DNA of 64,000 bases from Clostridium_AM sp963780135 (GCA_963780135.1 CAWAAR010000002.1:322295-386294); one strand, 5' to 3'; shown: positions 1 to 9,536, numbered from the stretch's first letter. Notes: a model not told the origin generated them from the letters alone. Numbers and translations: made by a program.

Positions 1-72
1 AAATATCAGTGTAAAATATATGTAAACTTGATATAATATAATAAAGTATAAGTTATAAGGGAGTGATTTACA

Positions 73-333
73 TTGCCAGAAATCAGTATATTTTTTGGAA
101 TAAGAATTACGATAAATTATAATGATCATACACCTCCACATTTTCATGCTGAATATAATGGAGATAAAGCTTTAGTTGATATAGTAAATGTAAGAATACT
201 TAGAGGAATGCTTCCCAAAAGACAATTAAAGTTGGTATTAGCCTGGACAGAAATACATAAAGATCAACTAATGCAAAATTGGGAATTAGCACGTTCACAT
301 CAAAAATTAAATAAAATAGAACCTTTAGCATAA
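73..333 (+). CDS. DUF4160 domain protein (putative toxin-antitoxin-like pair, first gene)
   Basis: This 86-residue protein has the DUF4160 layout: an N-terminal stretch ending in HTPPHFHAEYNG, then VRILRGMLPKRQLKLVLAW and a C-terminal helix. The start is a TTG behind a GGGAGTG ribosome-binding site. It lies 13 bp upstream of a DUF2442 gene, the usual partner of DUF4160, so the two are almost certainly co-transcribed. Such pairs are often annotated as candidate toxin-antitoxin modules, but to my knowledge no biochemical activity is firmly established, so the role is inference. A TATAAT at 32-37 could be its -10 box; the -35 is poor. Confidence 0.85.
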   Translation: MPEISIFFGIRITINYNDHTPPHFHAEYNGDKALVDIVNVRILRGMLPKRQLKLVLAWTEIHKDQLMQNWELARSHQKLNKIEPLA

Positions 334-346
334 GGAGGACAATTTT

Positions 347-649
347 ATGGATTATTTTCCAGATGTAATACAAGTAATACCAACTAATGAATATAACGTC
401 TACGTTTATTTTGATGATGGTTCAATAAAGTTATTTGATGCATCAGAGCTAATCAACAAAGGTATTTTTAAGCAACTTAAAGATAAGAATATATTTGTAG
501 ACAAGTGTACGGTTCTGAATGGCACATTGGCTTGGGATTTAGAGGGAAATTATGATGAAAGTGAATGCCTAGATATAGATCCATTTGAATTGTATAGTTG
601 TCCTGAAGTTGAAGAACCAATTCAATTATTCAAATCGGAGTCAGAATGA
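347..649 (+). CDS. DUF2442 domain protein (partner of the DUF4160 gene)
   Basis: A 100-residue protein beginning MDYFPDVIQVIPTNEYNVYV, with the DUF2442 pattern of a short beta-rich N-terminus (YVYFDDGSIKLFDASELI), a central LAWDLEGN segment and an acidic tail. AAGGAGG lies 7 bases before the ATG. It follows the DUF4160 gene by 13 bp. DUF2442 proteins commonly accompany DUF4160 in bacterial and phage-derived loci. A regulatory or antitoxin-like role is possible but unproven. Confidence 0.85.
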   Translation: MDYFPDVIQVIPTNEYNVYVYFDDGSIKLFDASELINKGIFKQLKDKNIFVDKCTVLNGTLAWDLEGNYDESECLDIDPFELYSCPEVEEPIQLFKSESE

Positions 650-948
650 GCAAGCAAACTCAACGAAGCAAGCTCACTCCAAAGGTCGTTCGCAACGTTC
701 CCAGGGGGTCATGAACAAAGTATGAACGGAAGTATAACTTTCCTTCTCTCATTTAAATAGATGAACGAAGTTTAAAGAACAAATAATTATAAATTTTTTC
801 CTAACGTCAGAAAATATTAAAATCGTCCTTCTTTATTCTTTGTTATTTGAACTTCGTACTTTTTGTATAATTGACTGTAAATATTAAATATGATAAAGTT
901 AAGTTTGGAAATCGATTAATATTTAATATTTTGGAGGTCATAATAATT
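650..948. other. Intergenic region with an imperfect inverted repeat
   Basis: No gene is supported here. Bases near 761-782 (GAAGTTTAAAGAACAAATAA type) and near 833-857 (its imperfect complement reading TTATTCTTTGTTATTTGAACTTC) form an inverted repeat of about 21 bp with three mismatches, separated by about 55 bp. A short GGAAGT/ACTTTCC hairpin sits near 729-745. It may be the remnant of a small mobile or repeat element, or a structured 3' region of the upstream pair. Confidence 0.35.
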
Positions 949-1785
949 ATGAATAAAAAAATTATAGCTGGAATTGTAGCAGCAATATGTATAGTTTCTG
1001 CAGGATATTTTATTTCTAATAAAAATAATGCAAAGCAAACTACGGATAAAACTGCAAAACAAACTGTTGAAGGTGATTTTAAGGCAAAATCGGCTTATGC
1101 AGATGTAGATCTTGATATGGTTATACAGGATAAGGATCCTAAAGATGATGATGCTTCTGCAGATTATGTGTTTTTAGCTTTTACATGTGATGTGGCAGAT
1201 AGTAAAAAAGATGATGATTCTAATCCGTTTAATGTAAAATCATATAAGTTAGACGGGAATCCATTACCTAAAAACACCACAATATCTACAAAAAATTCTA
1301 AAGAAATCATTATAAAATTACCAAATGAAGCTCTTAAGGGTGTAAATTCATCACATTCTGTAGATATAGCCAAAACCTTATTGGATAAGAATGGTAAAAA
1401 GATACAAGGTGACTTAAGTTTAAAATTGCCATACAGTAATTCTAGTAATGCAAGTGGAAACAATTCTGCTGCTAATAATACAAGTACAAATACTAATAAA
1501 GATACTAATAAAGATGCTAAGAATAAAACTCAAAGTTCTACAGTGGAACCAAATGCTAACATGCCTAAATACACTATAGAGCTGGGAAAAGCAATTCCTC
1601 TTGCTACTGTTGTATTAGTTAAATTAGATACTAAAGAACCTGAAAACTATAAGGTAACGGTGGATGGAGTTCAGTTGGAACCTAAAAAAAATAGTAATGG
1701 CGAAAATATTTTTATAAGTCCTATAAAAAAGGTATACGAAATGGATGAAGTTAAAAAACTAATTAAAATTGAAAAAATAAAATAA
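949..1785 (+). CDS. Membrane-anchored envelope protein with a C-terminal module shared with the neighbouring CWB2 protein
   Basis: The start is the ATG at 949 behind TTGGAGG; a longer in-frame reading from 871 has no ribosome-binding site. The 278-residue product starts with a lysine-rich N-terminus and one hydrophobic segment (about residues 4-22), so it is likely membrane-anchored and extracytoplasmic. The middle (about residues 160-195) is a low-complexity Asn/Thr/Ser/Lys linker. The last 65 or so residues, from YTIELGKAIPLATVVLVKL onward, align by eye with each of the two C-terminal repeats of the convergent CWB2 gene (pattern TIE..G.AI...VVV..L......Y.VTV.G..L). I recognise no enzyme motif. 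A wall or surface role is inferred from the anchor and the shared module. Confidence 0.7.
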   Translation: MNKKIIAGIVAAICIVSAGYFISNKNNAKQTTDKTAKQTVEGDFKAKSAYADVDLDMVIQDKDPKDDDASADYVFLAFTCDVADSKKDDDSNPFNVKSYKLDGNPLPKNTTISTKNSKEIIIKLPNEALKGVNSSHSVDIAKTLLDKNGKKIQGDLSLKLPYSNSSNASGNNSAANNTSTNTNKDTNKDAKNKTQSSTVEPNANMPKYTIELGKAIPLATVVLVKLDTKEPENYKVTVDGVQLEPKKNSNGENIFISPIKKVYEMDEVKKLIKIEKIK

Positions 1786-1826
1786 ATAAACGCCAGACTT
1801 TTTAGTCTGGCATTTGTTTATTTTAT
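1784..1826. terminator. Bidirectional terminator between convergent genes
   Basis: An 8-bp perfect stem GCCAGACT/AGTCTGGC (1792-1799 with 1804-1811) has a TTTT loop and T-rich flanks on the right strand and A-rich flanks on the left. It can therefore end both the gene at 949 and the convergent CWB2 gene. Confidence 0.8.
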
Positions 1827-3307
1827 TTTTGTGATACTATTAATTTAGATTGTAAATACTCTTTAGTAAAAGTTCCATCAAGTATTAAGGTTAATTTTTT
1901 TGTTGAAGCATTATATGATAATGCTTTTCCATCTATAGTTACATTGTATTTACTACCATCTACATCAGCTGGTAATGATGCAACTACTACTGTTTTTCCT
2001 AATATTGCTGTTCCTACTTGTTCAACAGTTACTGCTGGCATTTGAACTGTTTGCTTTTCTGTTACTGTAGTTTTTGCTTGTAAGTCTGCTACAGTAAAAG
2101 TTCCGTCAAGTGTTGCAGTGAATTTTTGTGATCCAGCAGTGTATGTTAATTTTGTTCCATTCACTGTTACATCATATTTAGTAGCATCTACTGTTGATGG
2201 AAGTGATGCAACTACTACTGTCTTTCCTACGATTGCTGTTCCTGCTTGCTCAATGGTTGCTACTGGAATTGTTGGTGTTTGGGTAGCAGGTACAACTGCA
2301 TTTATTTTAGATACTACATTATTTGAAACAACACCTAATCCTCCTATAACTTGAAGGTCTGTAGTTGATTTTATATTTGATTTCAAGTAATTAATTGCAC
2401 TTGTTGTAGCTGCAGAAGTTTCACTATCTACAATTACAAGAGGTGCAGAAGCATTACCAGCTAAAGCTGATGCAACTAAAGCATCTGCATAACCATCACC
2501 ACTAGCATTTGCTATATAGGCCTTGTCCATTTTTAAATCAGATTTAAAGGCACCTAGTACTTTTAAATTTGTATCAAATCTATCTAAACCACCATCTATT
2601 CTGCCAACACCATTAATAGCAGTGTAAATAGTATTATTTATTACATTAGTAGTTCCAACTACAGTTACTGCAGATTTATGGCTTTTTATAAAATCAGTTA
2701 CAGGTTTTATATAACCCGCATCATTCATTCCAAGTAAAAGTATTTGTCCTTTTGAAGCTGCTACAGGAGCTACAGATAAAGCATCTGAGAAGCCTTCTCC
2801 CCCTACCATCATAGCATTTGATGGATCAACTCCAAGTGCTACAAGTTTTTCAGCTACTGCTGCATTTGTTTCATATCTATTTGTTCCACTAAGCTCTATA
2901 AGAGTATATTTACTTCTTAAAGAATCTCTAACTTGCTTTGAAACAGAAGCATTTCCACCTATAATGTATATATTTTTTGGCTTTAATGTATTTAATGCAT
3001 CATTAGCTTTAGAATCTAAAGTTTTTGCTGAAGTTAAAAGTATTGGTGCATTTAGTTTTTTTGCTAGAGCTGAAGCGCTTACTGCATCTGCATAGCCTTC
3101 TCCAGATACTAGTACTACATTTTCAGAAGTAGTCCAGTTTGTTGTAGCTACTTGAGAAGCAGTTTCATATCTGTCAGCGCCACTAGTTCTTGAAACCTGC
3201 CCTGCTGCTGCAGAAACAGTTGCAGTACTAACAGATGTTGCTAGAACCAATGCGCATAAAGCAGAACTTGCTAATGCTGTTATTTTATTTTGTGGGTTTA
3301 GTTTCAT
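1823..3307 (-). CDS. CWB2 cell-wall-binding surface protein with two C-terminal repeats
   Basis: A 494-residue secreted protein. Residues 1-34 form a Sec signal peptide (charged N-terminus, hydrophobic core, VSA/AAG cleavage region). Residues of about 38-330 hold three cell wall binding repeat 2 (PF04122) units, seen in motifs such as RYETASQVA, GYADAVSASALAKK, IYIIGGNASVS and GEGFSDALSVAPVAA. CWB2 domains anchor clostridial S-layer proteins to wall polymers. The C-terminus carries two copies of a roughly 65-residue module (TIEQAGTAIVGKTVVVASL and TVEQVGTAILGKTVVVASL). AGGAGG precedes the ATG. It is similar to the large CWB2 gene at 4147 but lacks that gene's long Ig-like tail. Confidence 0.9.
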   Translation of the reverse strand: MKLNPQNKITALASSALCALVLATSVSTATVSAAAGQVSRTSGADRYETASQVATTNWTTSENVVLVSGEGYADAVSASALAKKLNAPILLTSAKTLDSKANDALNTLKPKNIYIIGGNASVSKQVRDSLRSKYTLIELSGTNRYETNAAVAEKLVALGVDPSNAMMVGGEGFSDALSVAPVAASKGQILLLGMNDAGYIKPVTDFIKSHKSAVTVVGTTNVINNTIYTAINGVGRIDGGLDRFDTNLKVLGAFKSDLKMDKAYIANASGDGYADALVASALAGNASAPLVIVDSETSAATTSAINYLKSNIKSTTDLQVIGGLGVVSNNVVSKINAVVPATQTPTIPVATIEQAGTAIVGKTVVVASLPSTVDATKYDVTVNGTKLTYTAGSQKFTATLDGTFTVADLQAKTTVTEKQTVQMPAVTVEQVGTAILGKTVVVASLPADVDGSKYNVTIDGKALSYNASTKKLTLILDGTFTKEYLQSKLIVSQK

Positions 3308-3565
3308 AATTAATATCCTCCTAAAATCTTATGTTATAAATTTTATATAATAAAATAAGTATACACTAAAAGTTTTATATTTGCTACAAACTATGTGTAG
3401 TAAATATGGAAATGCAAGGCACTTTGGATGGTAATGTGAGGAGACTGAAAAGGGGCTAATTTCAAAGTATCTCTGAAGATTATATGTGTATAAAATTTTA
3501 ATATTGAAATGAAAAATTGTAAATGGTATAATGAAAAAACGATATCTTTATTGGTGGTGAAAAAT

Positions 3566-3826
3566 TTGGATAAAGACACAAAACAAATGTTCGAATTGAT
3601 ATTAACAAAACTAGATGGTATAGACAAAAGATTAGATAGTGTAGAAAAAAGACAAGATGAAATGTATTTAATTCAAAGATCAGTGGAAGAAAATATCAAA
3701 GTAACAAGAGCAGAACAGGATAAAATGATATATATGCTTGGAGACATTCAGGGAAAAGTAACAAAACTAACTGAAGAAGTAGATGAACATGAAGCAGTAA
3801 TTAAACAAATTAGGTCAATAAAATAG
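3566..3826 (+). CDS. Small coiled-coil protein, function unknown
   Basis: I choose the TTG at 3566 because GGTGGTG lies 6-8 bases upstream; a longer reading from 3509 has no ribosome-binding site. The 86-residue product (DKDTKQMFELILTKLDGID...) is highly charged and predicted to be a continuous coiled coil, with heptad-like spacing through KLDGIDKRLDSVEKRQDEM and VTKLTEEVDEHEAVIKQI. It has no signal peptide or membrane segment. Similar short coiled-coil proteins are common as hypotheticals in clostridia. It sits between two CWB2 genes and has its own terminator. Confidence 0.7.
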   Translation: MDKDTKQMFELILTKLDGIDKRLDSVEKRQDEMYLIQRSVEENIKVTRAEQDKMIYMLGDIQGKVTKLTEEVDEHEAVIKQIRSIK

Positions 3827-3837
3827 TAATATTATTA

Positions 3838-3870
3838 AAAGAGTATTTTTAGAAATGCTCTTTTTGTTTT
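3838..3870 (+). terminator. Rho-independent terminator
   Basis: Stem AAAGAGTATTT (3838-3848) pairs with AAATGCTCTTT (3853-3863) with one G-T wobble and a 4-base loop, followed by a T tract. It ends the small coiled-coil gene. Confidence 0.8.
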
Positions 3871-4146
3871 TTTGAAGTAAATGAATTTTATTATGTATAT
3901 ATTGGATGATATTACGCATTTTATTAAACTAAATGTACAAAATTATGAATATAATGAAAAATGTCAAATTATAATTTCATGTTTTATGAAACTGTGGCTT
4001 AACATTGAATAATTTACATCAATTAATACATTGAAAATACAGGGATTTAACACTAAAATTAAATTGCTATATAAAAAATGTGCTCAAAGGCGACACGTTT
4101 CATTATGTTTTGCTCCTTGAGCAAAGTGAAAGGAATTAATATAAAT
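3871..4146 (+). promoter_or_regulatory. Long leader of the large CWB2 gene with a 5' UTR hairpin
   Basis: About 275 bases without a gene. Just before the ribosome-binding site, GCTCAAAGG (4082-4090) can pair with CCTTGAGC (4115-4122) with one bulged A, closing a 24-base loop. An upstream TTCAT/ATGAA hairpin is weaker. No known riboswitch consensus was recognised. The hairpin could modulate stability or translation of this abundant-type surface protein mRNA, but that is inference. Confidence 0.4.
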
Positions 4147-7100
4147 ATGAATAAAAAGAGTACAAAAGTATTTGCAAGTACTGTTCTTATGTCATTAGTG
4201 TTAACTACAGCTTTGTCAGCTGGTACAGTTAAAGCTGCAGCAGGGAAAGTTACACGAATAGGTGAGGCTGATAGATATGCAACGGCAGCTAAGGTTTCTA
4301 CATCAAATTGGACAACCAGTGATGATGTAATACTGGTAACAGGTGAAGGCTATGCAGATGCAGTAAGTGCTTCAGCCTTAGCAAAAAAACTAAATGCACC
4401 AATACTTTTAACAACACCTGGATCATTAAATACTGATACTCAAAAAGCATTAACTACATTAAATGCTAAAAATATATATGTAATAGGTGGAAACGCTTCA
4501 GTTTCAGCTTCAGTAAGAAATATATTAAAAGCTAATTATAAGTTAATCGAACTTGGTGGAGCTAATAGATATGAAACTAATGCAAAGGTTGCTGAAAAAT
4601 TAGTTGATTTAGGGGTTAAAGCTGATGAAGTTATGATGGTTGGTGGAGAAGGGTTTTCAGATGCTTTATCAGTAGCTCCAATAGCAGCAGCTAAAGGACA
4701 AATTCTTTTACTTGGGATGAATAGTGCTGATTACATGAAACCGGTTATAGACTTTGTTAACAAAAACAATTCAAAAGTTACAGTGGTTGGAACTAAAAAT
4801 GTTATAAATAATTCTATTTACAGTGCAGTAAATGCTGTTGGCAGAATAGATGGTGGAATAGATAGATTTGATACTAATATGAAAGTTTTATTGGCATTTA
4901 AAGATACTGTTAAAATGGATAAAATGTATATTGCTAATGCATCAAATGATGGATATGCAGATGCTTTAGTTGCTTCGGCAGTAGCAGGAAAAACAGGTGC
5001 ACCATTAGTACTACTTGACACTGAAGCTTCAACTGCAACAAGTAAAGCTATAACATATGTTAAAGCTAATGCTAATAATAAAACAGACTTAAATCTTATA
5101 GGTGGAACAGGTGTTGTTTCAAAAAACACAGAAGATGCTATAAATACTTCTGTAAATGGTGATGGAACTGGAAATGGGCAAGCAACGGTTCAATCTATAG
5201 AAGCAGTTAATCTTAATCAGTTTAAAGTTCATTTCAATACATCTATTTATAGTAGTTCTGCTGAAGATGTAAGAAATTATAAGGTGGATGGTGTTCAGCT
5301 GACACCTGTAGATGTTAATGGAAATGCAGTAAATGAAAATGGAGCAGTAGCTAAGGCTGTTAATGATAGAACAGTTTTAATAACTTTAGCAAGTCCAAGA
5401 AAACAATATGATAATGTGATAATTTCAGTTAAAAAGTCTATTTTAACTGCGGATAAGAGCCAGACTATAGATGCATTTGATCAGGATGTAACATTATCAG
5501 ATACTTCAGTTCCTACATTAAAATCAATAAATATAGAAGGAAATAATCTATTAACATTAGAATTTTCAGAAGTTGTTAATGTGAAAGATATTAGCTCTTT
5601 AGAAGGTAAAATTAAGATTGATGGACAAAGCATAGCTAACTATGGAATAGATAGTGATTCATCTTTAACTAAGATTAAAAATGGACTTATAGTGAATGGT
5701 AATACATGGACAAATAGTGTTCAATTTTACTTTGATGCACCAATAACATTAGGTAATCATACATTAGAGATTTCAGATGGGGAAACAAATAAAATATTAA
5801 GTGATGCAGCTGGATTTACTTTAAAAGGTTCTATCTTGAATTTTAAAGTAGATACTAATAACACTAAACCATCAATTGTTTCAATAAATGAAGCTGCAAG
5901 TGGAGAAATTCATGTCACTTTTGATAGAGCAATGGACAAAAAAACAGCTTTTGACAGTAAAAACTATGAACTAAATGGTGTGAATTTAAAAGGCATGTCT
6001 GCAGTCAGTTTTGATACTGATAATAATGATTGTACAGTTAAAATAAAAGGCTTAAACAATATTCAAGCAGGAGCTAATACCCTTTATATTAGTAATAATG
6101 TTAAGGATGCTTATGGAAACAAAGTTGATGATGATACTAGGGTAAGCTTTAATGATATTAAAGATGAAACAAAACCAATGGTTGTAAGTGTCAAGGCAAT
6201 TGATAGTGAAACTATTCGTGTAAGGTTCAGTAAAGATGTTAATTATTTTTATGCTACTAATAAATCAAATTACAAATTAGAAGATAATGAAGGCATAAAT
6301 ATAACTAATCATATTGATGCAATATACAGTACTGGTGGTGGAGATGAAAATAGTAACACAAATATTTATGATATTAAGTTAAAAAAAGTTAATCCTGATA
6401 ATTTTAATGATGATTGGAGATTAACAGGTTCAAACTATAATTTAACAATTAAAAATATTATAGATACGGTAACTAAACCAAATACAATGGATGATTATTC
6501 AAGTACTTTTACATGTATTGACGATATAGCTCCAAAAGTATCAGGAGTGTATTACAAACAAAATAGTTTTTCAGGAAAAGATCAAGCAGTTGTTTATTTT
6601 ACTGAAGCTATGGATACAAGTACTGTTATAAATAAAAATAACTATAAGTTTGCAAATGGAGAAGGAGATACTAAAGAATTACCAGATGATGTAAATATTA
6701 TAGTTGGTGGAGACAATAGGAGTATTATAATTGAATTTCCTACAAGGTATCACATTAAAACAGCCGATGCAAAAGGTAATATTGTTAATACGGGCATAGC
6801 TAATGATGTGCTTAAGTTAGTAGTTTCTAATGTTAAAGATAAATCTTTAAATATATTAGATGGGGTAGCATATACAAGTGTAATATCTATTAATTCCACA
6901 GGGACACAGGTGAAAGCTAATACAATTAAGGTTTACTATGAAGGAGATGACTTAAAGGCTATTATTCAATTTGAAAGATCCATAGATAACTTAAATGCAA
7001 GTGATTTTACATTAGGAAAAGTAGTGCCAACTAGTGCAAGTTCTGCAGGAGATAAAGTAATACTTACATTTAAAGATGGAGATTTAGCTACTATTGCTGA

Positions 7101-7677
7101 AAAGAATGCAGTATCATTAATAGACTTTGCTAATGGAAAAACTAATAATAATGTTAATACAACTAAGATAGACCTTATAAAATCTCAAGGACAGAAAGCA
7201 TATTTTGGAATAAGATCAAATGCTAAAACAACGGATGAAACTGGTGCAGCTATAGCTAATCTATCAGATGGATTAAGCAATATACAAAATACAATATATG
7301 ATTACCAGGTGGCTCCCAAAACTGCTTCAGACTACTTTACAGCATCAAAGGATTCAAATGGTGGAAAGGTTTATGTAACTTTTGATACTATACTTAATGC
7401 AAACAGTGGTATAAGGACAGATGACTTTATATTTATAGGTATTAATGGAACAGAATTAAAATCAGACTCAGTATCAATAAATAAAAATACTGTTGTATTT
7501 ACTTTTAATAATGACAATAAGTATATAGGATCATTTATTGGAAAAATTAGTGTAAAGGTTAAGAACACAGTATTAATAACAACGGATAGAGATGCTGATG
7601 GAAATTATGTTAAATATGTACCATCAAGTGATGATTTAAAAGAAAGAAGCGTAATTATAACAGCTGATCAAAATTAG
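4147..7677 (+). CDS. Large CWB2 surface protein with multiple Ig-like domains (S-layer-like)
   Basis: The ATG at 4147, behind AAAGGAATT, starts a typical signal peptide (MNKKSTKVFASTVLMSLVL..., cleavage after VKA). The longer reading from 4078 is unlikely. The mature part opens with three CWB2 units (about residues 35-330; GYADAVSASALAKKLNAPIL, VYVIGG-type and GEGFSDALSVAPIAA motifs), closely matching the gene at 1823. The remaining 800 or so residues show repeated SbsA/Big_5-like Ig segments of the type VTFDRAMDKKTAFDSKNYEL and VYFTEAMDTSTVINKNNYKF. Total length is 1176 residues. This architecture fits an S-layer or major wall-associated protein. No protease or adhesin motif is evident. Confidence 0.9.
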   Translation: MNKKSTKVFASTVLMSLVLTTALSAGTVKAAAGKVTRIGEADRYATAAKVSTSNWTTSDDVILVTGEGYADAVSASALAKKLNAPILLTTPGSLNTDTQKALTTLNAKNIYVIGGNASVSASVRNILKANYKLIELGGANRYETNAKVAEKLVDLGVKADEVMMVGGEGFSDALSVAPIAAAKGQILLLGMNSADYMKPVIDFVNKNNSKVTVVGTKNVINNSIYSAVNAVGRIDGGIDRFDTNMKVLLAFKDTVKMDKMYIANASNDGYADALVASAVAGKTGAPLVLLDTEASTATSKAITYVKANANNKTDLNLIGGTGVVSKNTEDAINTSVNGDGTGNGQATVQSIEAVNLNQFKVHFNTSIYSSSAEDVRNYKVDGVQLTPVDVNGNAVNENGAVAKAVNDRTVLITLASPRKQYDNVIISVKKSILTADKSQTIDAFDQDVTLSDTSVPTLKSINIEGNNLLTLEFSEVVNVKDISSLEGKIKIDGQSIANYGIDSDSSLTKIKNGLIVNGNTWTNSVQFYFDAPITLGNHTLEISDGETNKILSDAAGFTLKGSILNFKVDTNNTKPSIVSINEAASGEIHVTFDRAMDKKTAFDSKNYELNGVNLKGMSAVSFDTDNNDCTVKIKGLNNIQAGANTLYISNNVKDAYGNKVDDDTRVSFNDIKDETKPMVVSVKAIDSETIRVRFSKDVNYFYATNKSNYKLEDNEGINITNHIDAIYSTGGGDENSNTNIYDIKLKKVNPDNFNDDWRLTGSNYNLTIKNIIDTVTKPNTMDDYSSTFTCIDDIAPKVSGVYYKQNSFSGKDQAVVYFTEAMDTSTVINKNNYKFANGEGDTKELPDDVNIIVGGDNRSIIIEFPTRYHIKTADAKGNIVNTGIANDVLKLVVSNVKDKSLNILDGVAYTSVISINSTGTQVKANTIKVYYEGDDLKAIIQFERSIDNLNASDFTLGKVVPTSASSAGDKVILTFKDGDLATIAEKNAVSLIDFANGKTNNNVNTTKIDLIKSQGQKAYFGIRSNAKTTDETGAAIANLSDGLSNIQNTIYDYQVAPKTASDYFTASKDSNGGKVYVTFDTILNANSGIRTDDFIFIGINGTELKSDSVSINKNTVVFTFNNDNKYIGSFIGKISVKVKNTVLITTDRDADGNYVKYVPSSDDLKERSVIITADQN

Positions 7678-7689
7678 TTTTAGAAAAAA

Positions 7690-7720
7690 GCAGAGGCTTC
7701 ATAAGCTTCTGTTTTTTTTA
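7690..7720 (+). terminator. Rho-independent terminator
   Basis: Stem CAGAGGCTT (7691-7699) pairs with AAGCTTCTG (7703-7711) with one G-T pair, then a run of T. It ends the large CWB2 gene. Confidence 0.9.
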
Positions 7721-7872
7721 TCCATTAATAAGAAGAATTTATTATAAAGAGATTCAGTATATTTTTCAGCTATATTTCAAAAAAATATTTATAAAAAAAC
7801 ATGTAGAAATGACATTAACAATATGGTAAAATTGTTTCATAGTTGAAATATTTAATATTGAAAGGAAATAGT

Positions 7873-8313
7873 ATGAATAATGATAAGGTTTATGAAGTGG
7901 TAGAAGAAATCCACTCTATTTCCAAATTAGTAAATAGAAAAATAAATAATAATAATAATTCAAAAAAATTTACTATAACTGCATTAATGATAATGAATCA
8001 ATTAAAGCTTGGAAAAGTAAAAACTTTAACAGAAATAAGTGAAACTTTAGGCATTCCAAACAGTACCGTTTCGGTTATAGTAGACAAGCTTGTAAAACTA
8101 GGTATTGTCAGAAGGGAGAGGTGTGAAGAAGATAGAAGAAAAGTGTTTATATATATTGAAGATAAAGGGCTACAGCAAGAAAAACAAATTATAAAGTATC
8201 ATATAGATTATTTTAAAGATTTGTTTAAAAATGCTAGTGATGAAGAAATTGATTCTATTTTAAAAGGCTTAAAAATATTAGAAAAATTTATTGTGCAAAA
8301 TTCACAAGGGTAA
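7873..8313 (+). CDS. MarR-family transcriptional regulator
   Basis: The ATG at 7873 has AAAGGAA 7 bases upstream; a TTG at 7843 would add ten residues without a site. The 146-residue protein has the MarR fold: an N-terminal helix, a winged helix-turn-helix around residues 50-75 (TLTEISETLGIPNSTVSVIV) and the wing RRERCEEDRRKVFIYI, then a dimerisation helix. It is the first gene of a run leading into three TolC-like genes only 21 bp downstream, so it is probably the local regulator of this export locus. MarR proteins usually autorepress and respond to small aromatic or toxic ligands. The ligand here is unknown. Confidence 0.88.
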   Translation: MNNDKVYEVVEEIHSISKLVNRKINNNNNSKKFTITALMIMNQLKLGKVKTLTEISETLGIPNSTVSVIVDKLVKLGIVRRERCEEDRRKVFIYIEDKGLQQEKQIIKYHIDYFKDLFKNASDEEIDSILKGLKILEKFIVQNSQG

Positions 8314-8334
8314 TTATAGAGGAGGTTTTTGTAT

Positions 8335-9492
8335 ATGAAGAGGCTTAGATTACTATGTATAACTGCAGCTTTGGCTACTACACTATTTTCATCAACAGCT
8401 TTGGCTGCAGATGCTGCACAGCCTACACAAAATTTATTAGATGTGGACAAAGCTATAGATATGGCTATTGGAAATTCATATTCACTTAAAAAGATAGACT
8501 TGAGCATAAGTCAAATTAAAAATAACTATGCAGATGCTCAGAAAACTGCTGCAGGATATGATACTACGCTTAATTATGTTAAGAATGATAGTACAAAATT
8601 AAATCTTGTAAAGGGAAGGGATTTTACTCAATTAGAATATAAGTATGCTATATTACAATATACGAATATAAAAGAAGCATCAAAAAATGAACTGAAGCTT
8701 GGTGTATATAAATTATATTCAGGTCTTGTTAGTCTTAAAGAAGGCTTAGATGTGGAACAACAGAATTTTAATAATGTGGAAGAACAGTATAAAAAAGCGC
8801 AACTTCAATTGCAGATCGGTCTAGTGTCAAAAGTAGAGGTGAAAAGTAGTGAGGCAGCTTATACTGCTGAAAAAGCAAAATTAAATCAGCTTCAAAGACA
8901 ATATGATGCTTATACTAAACAGCTTAATCAGCTTTTGGGTGTGGATATTGATACAAAATATACTGGTTTTACTGCGGATAACCTATCAACTTCTGCAGCT
9001 TCCCAAAGCTATGATGATTATGTAAAAGATGCACTTGCAAATAGAGTTAAAATAAAAAATGATAATGAAATGATTAATACAAAAAAGTCAGAATTTGATT
9101 CTGTAAGGGGAATATATAACGATAAAACAACATCACAATATAAAGTGGCTGAATATCCTGTGGAAGCGGCTAAAAATAAATTAGAGACAGACAAAGTTGA
9201 CATATCAATAGAAATAAATAGTTTATACAACGATTTACAGGTTAAGGTTAAAAAATTAGAACCTGCCAAGAAGGATTATGATTCAATGAAAAGGACTTAT
9301 GACAAGGCGTTACAGAGCTATAATTTAGGCTTAATAAGTAAAATTGATTTTGATAAAGCAGCAGTAGGTCTTAAAGCTAAAGAAATTGCACTGAAGTCTA
9401 TTGAAAGAGATATATGGTTAGCTCAAACAAACCTTAATTATGCTTCAGATATTGGTGCAGATGGATCAAGTCTTGCAAGTGCTAATAATTAG
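8335..9492 (+). CDS. TolC-like secreted alpha-hairpin protein, copy 1
   Basis: Starts at ATG 8335 with GGAGG 9 bases upstream. A signal peptide (MKRLRLLCITAALATTLFSSTALA) is followed by about 360 residues of mostly amphipathic helix, arranged as in the outer membrane efflux protein family (PF02321). Two related halves each contain a long helical hairpin; LQIGLVSKVEVKSSEAAYTA and YNLGLISKIDFDKAAVGLKA are the characteristic L.LG..S..D/E motifs. In diderms TolC trimers form an exit duct. A monoderm clostridium has no outer membrane, so here it may form a channel or scaffold through the wall or S-layer together with the downstream adaptor. That role is inference. Confidence 0.8.
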   Translation: MKRLRLLCITAALATTLFSSTALAADAAQPTQNLLDVDKAIDMAIGNSYSLKKIDLSISQIKNNYADAQKTAAGYDTTLNYVKNDSTKLNLVKGRDFTQLEYKYAILQYTNIKEASKNELKLGVYKLYSGLVSLKEGLDVEQQNFNNVEEQYKKAQLQLQIGLVSKVEVKSSEAAYTAEKAKLNQLQRQYDAYTKQLNQLLGVDIDTKYTGFTADNLSTSAASQSYDDYVKDALANRVKIKNDNEMINTKKSEFDSVRGIYNDKTTSQYKVAEYPVEAAKNKLETDKVDISIEINSLYNDLQVKVKKLEPAKKDYDSMKRTYDKALQSYNLGLISKIDFDKAAVGLKAKEIALKSIERDIWLAQTNLNYASDIGADGSSLASANN

Positions 9493-9536
9493 AATATGGT
9501 CATTTGCAAAATTAGTTTAAAATTGGAGGTAAAGTC

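Noticed and set aside
3391..3627. Minus-strand 78-codon frame
   Set aside because: It overlaps the better supported coiled-coil gene and has no site or recognisable composition.
4082..4122. Cyclic-di-GMP riboswitch before the large CWB2 gene
   Set aside because: Only a simple hairpin is present; none of the conserved GEMM core bases were recognised.
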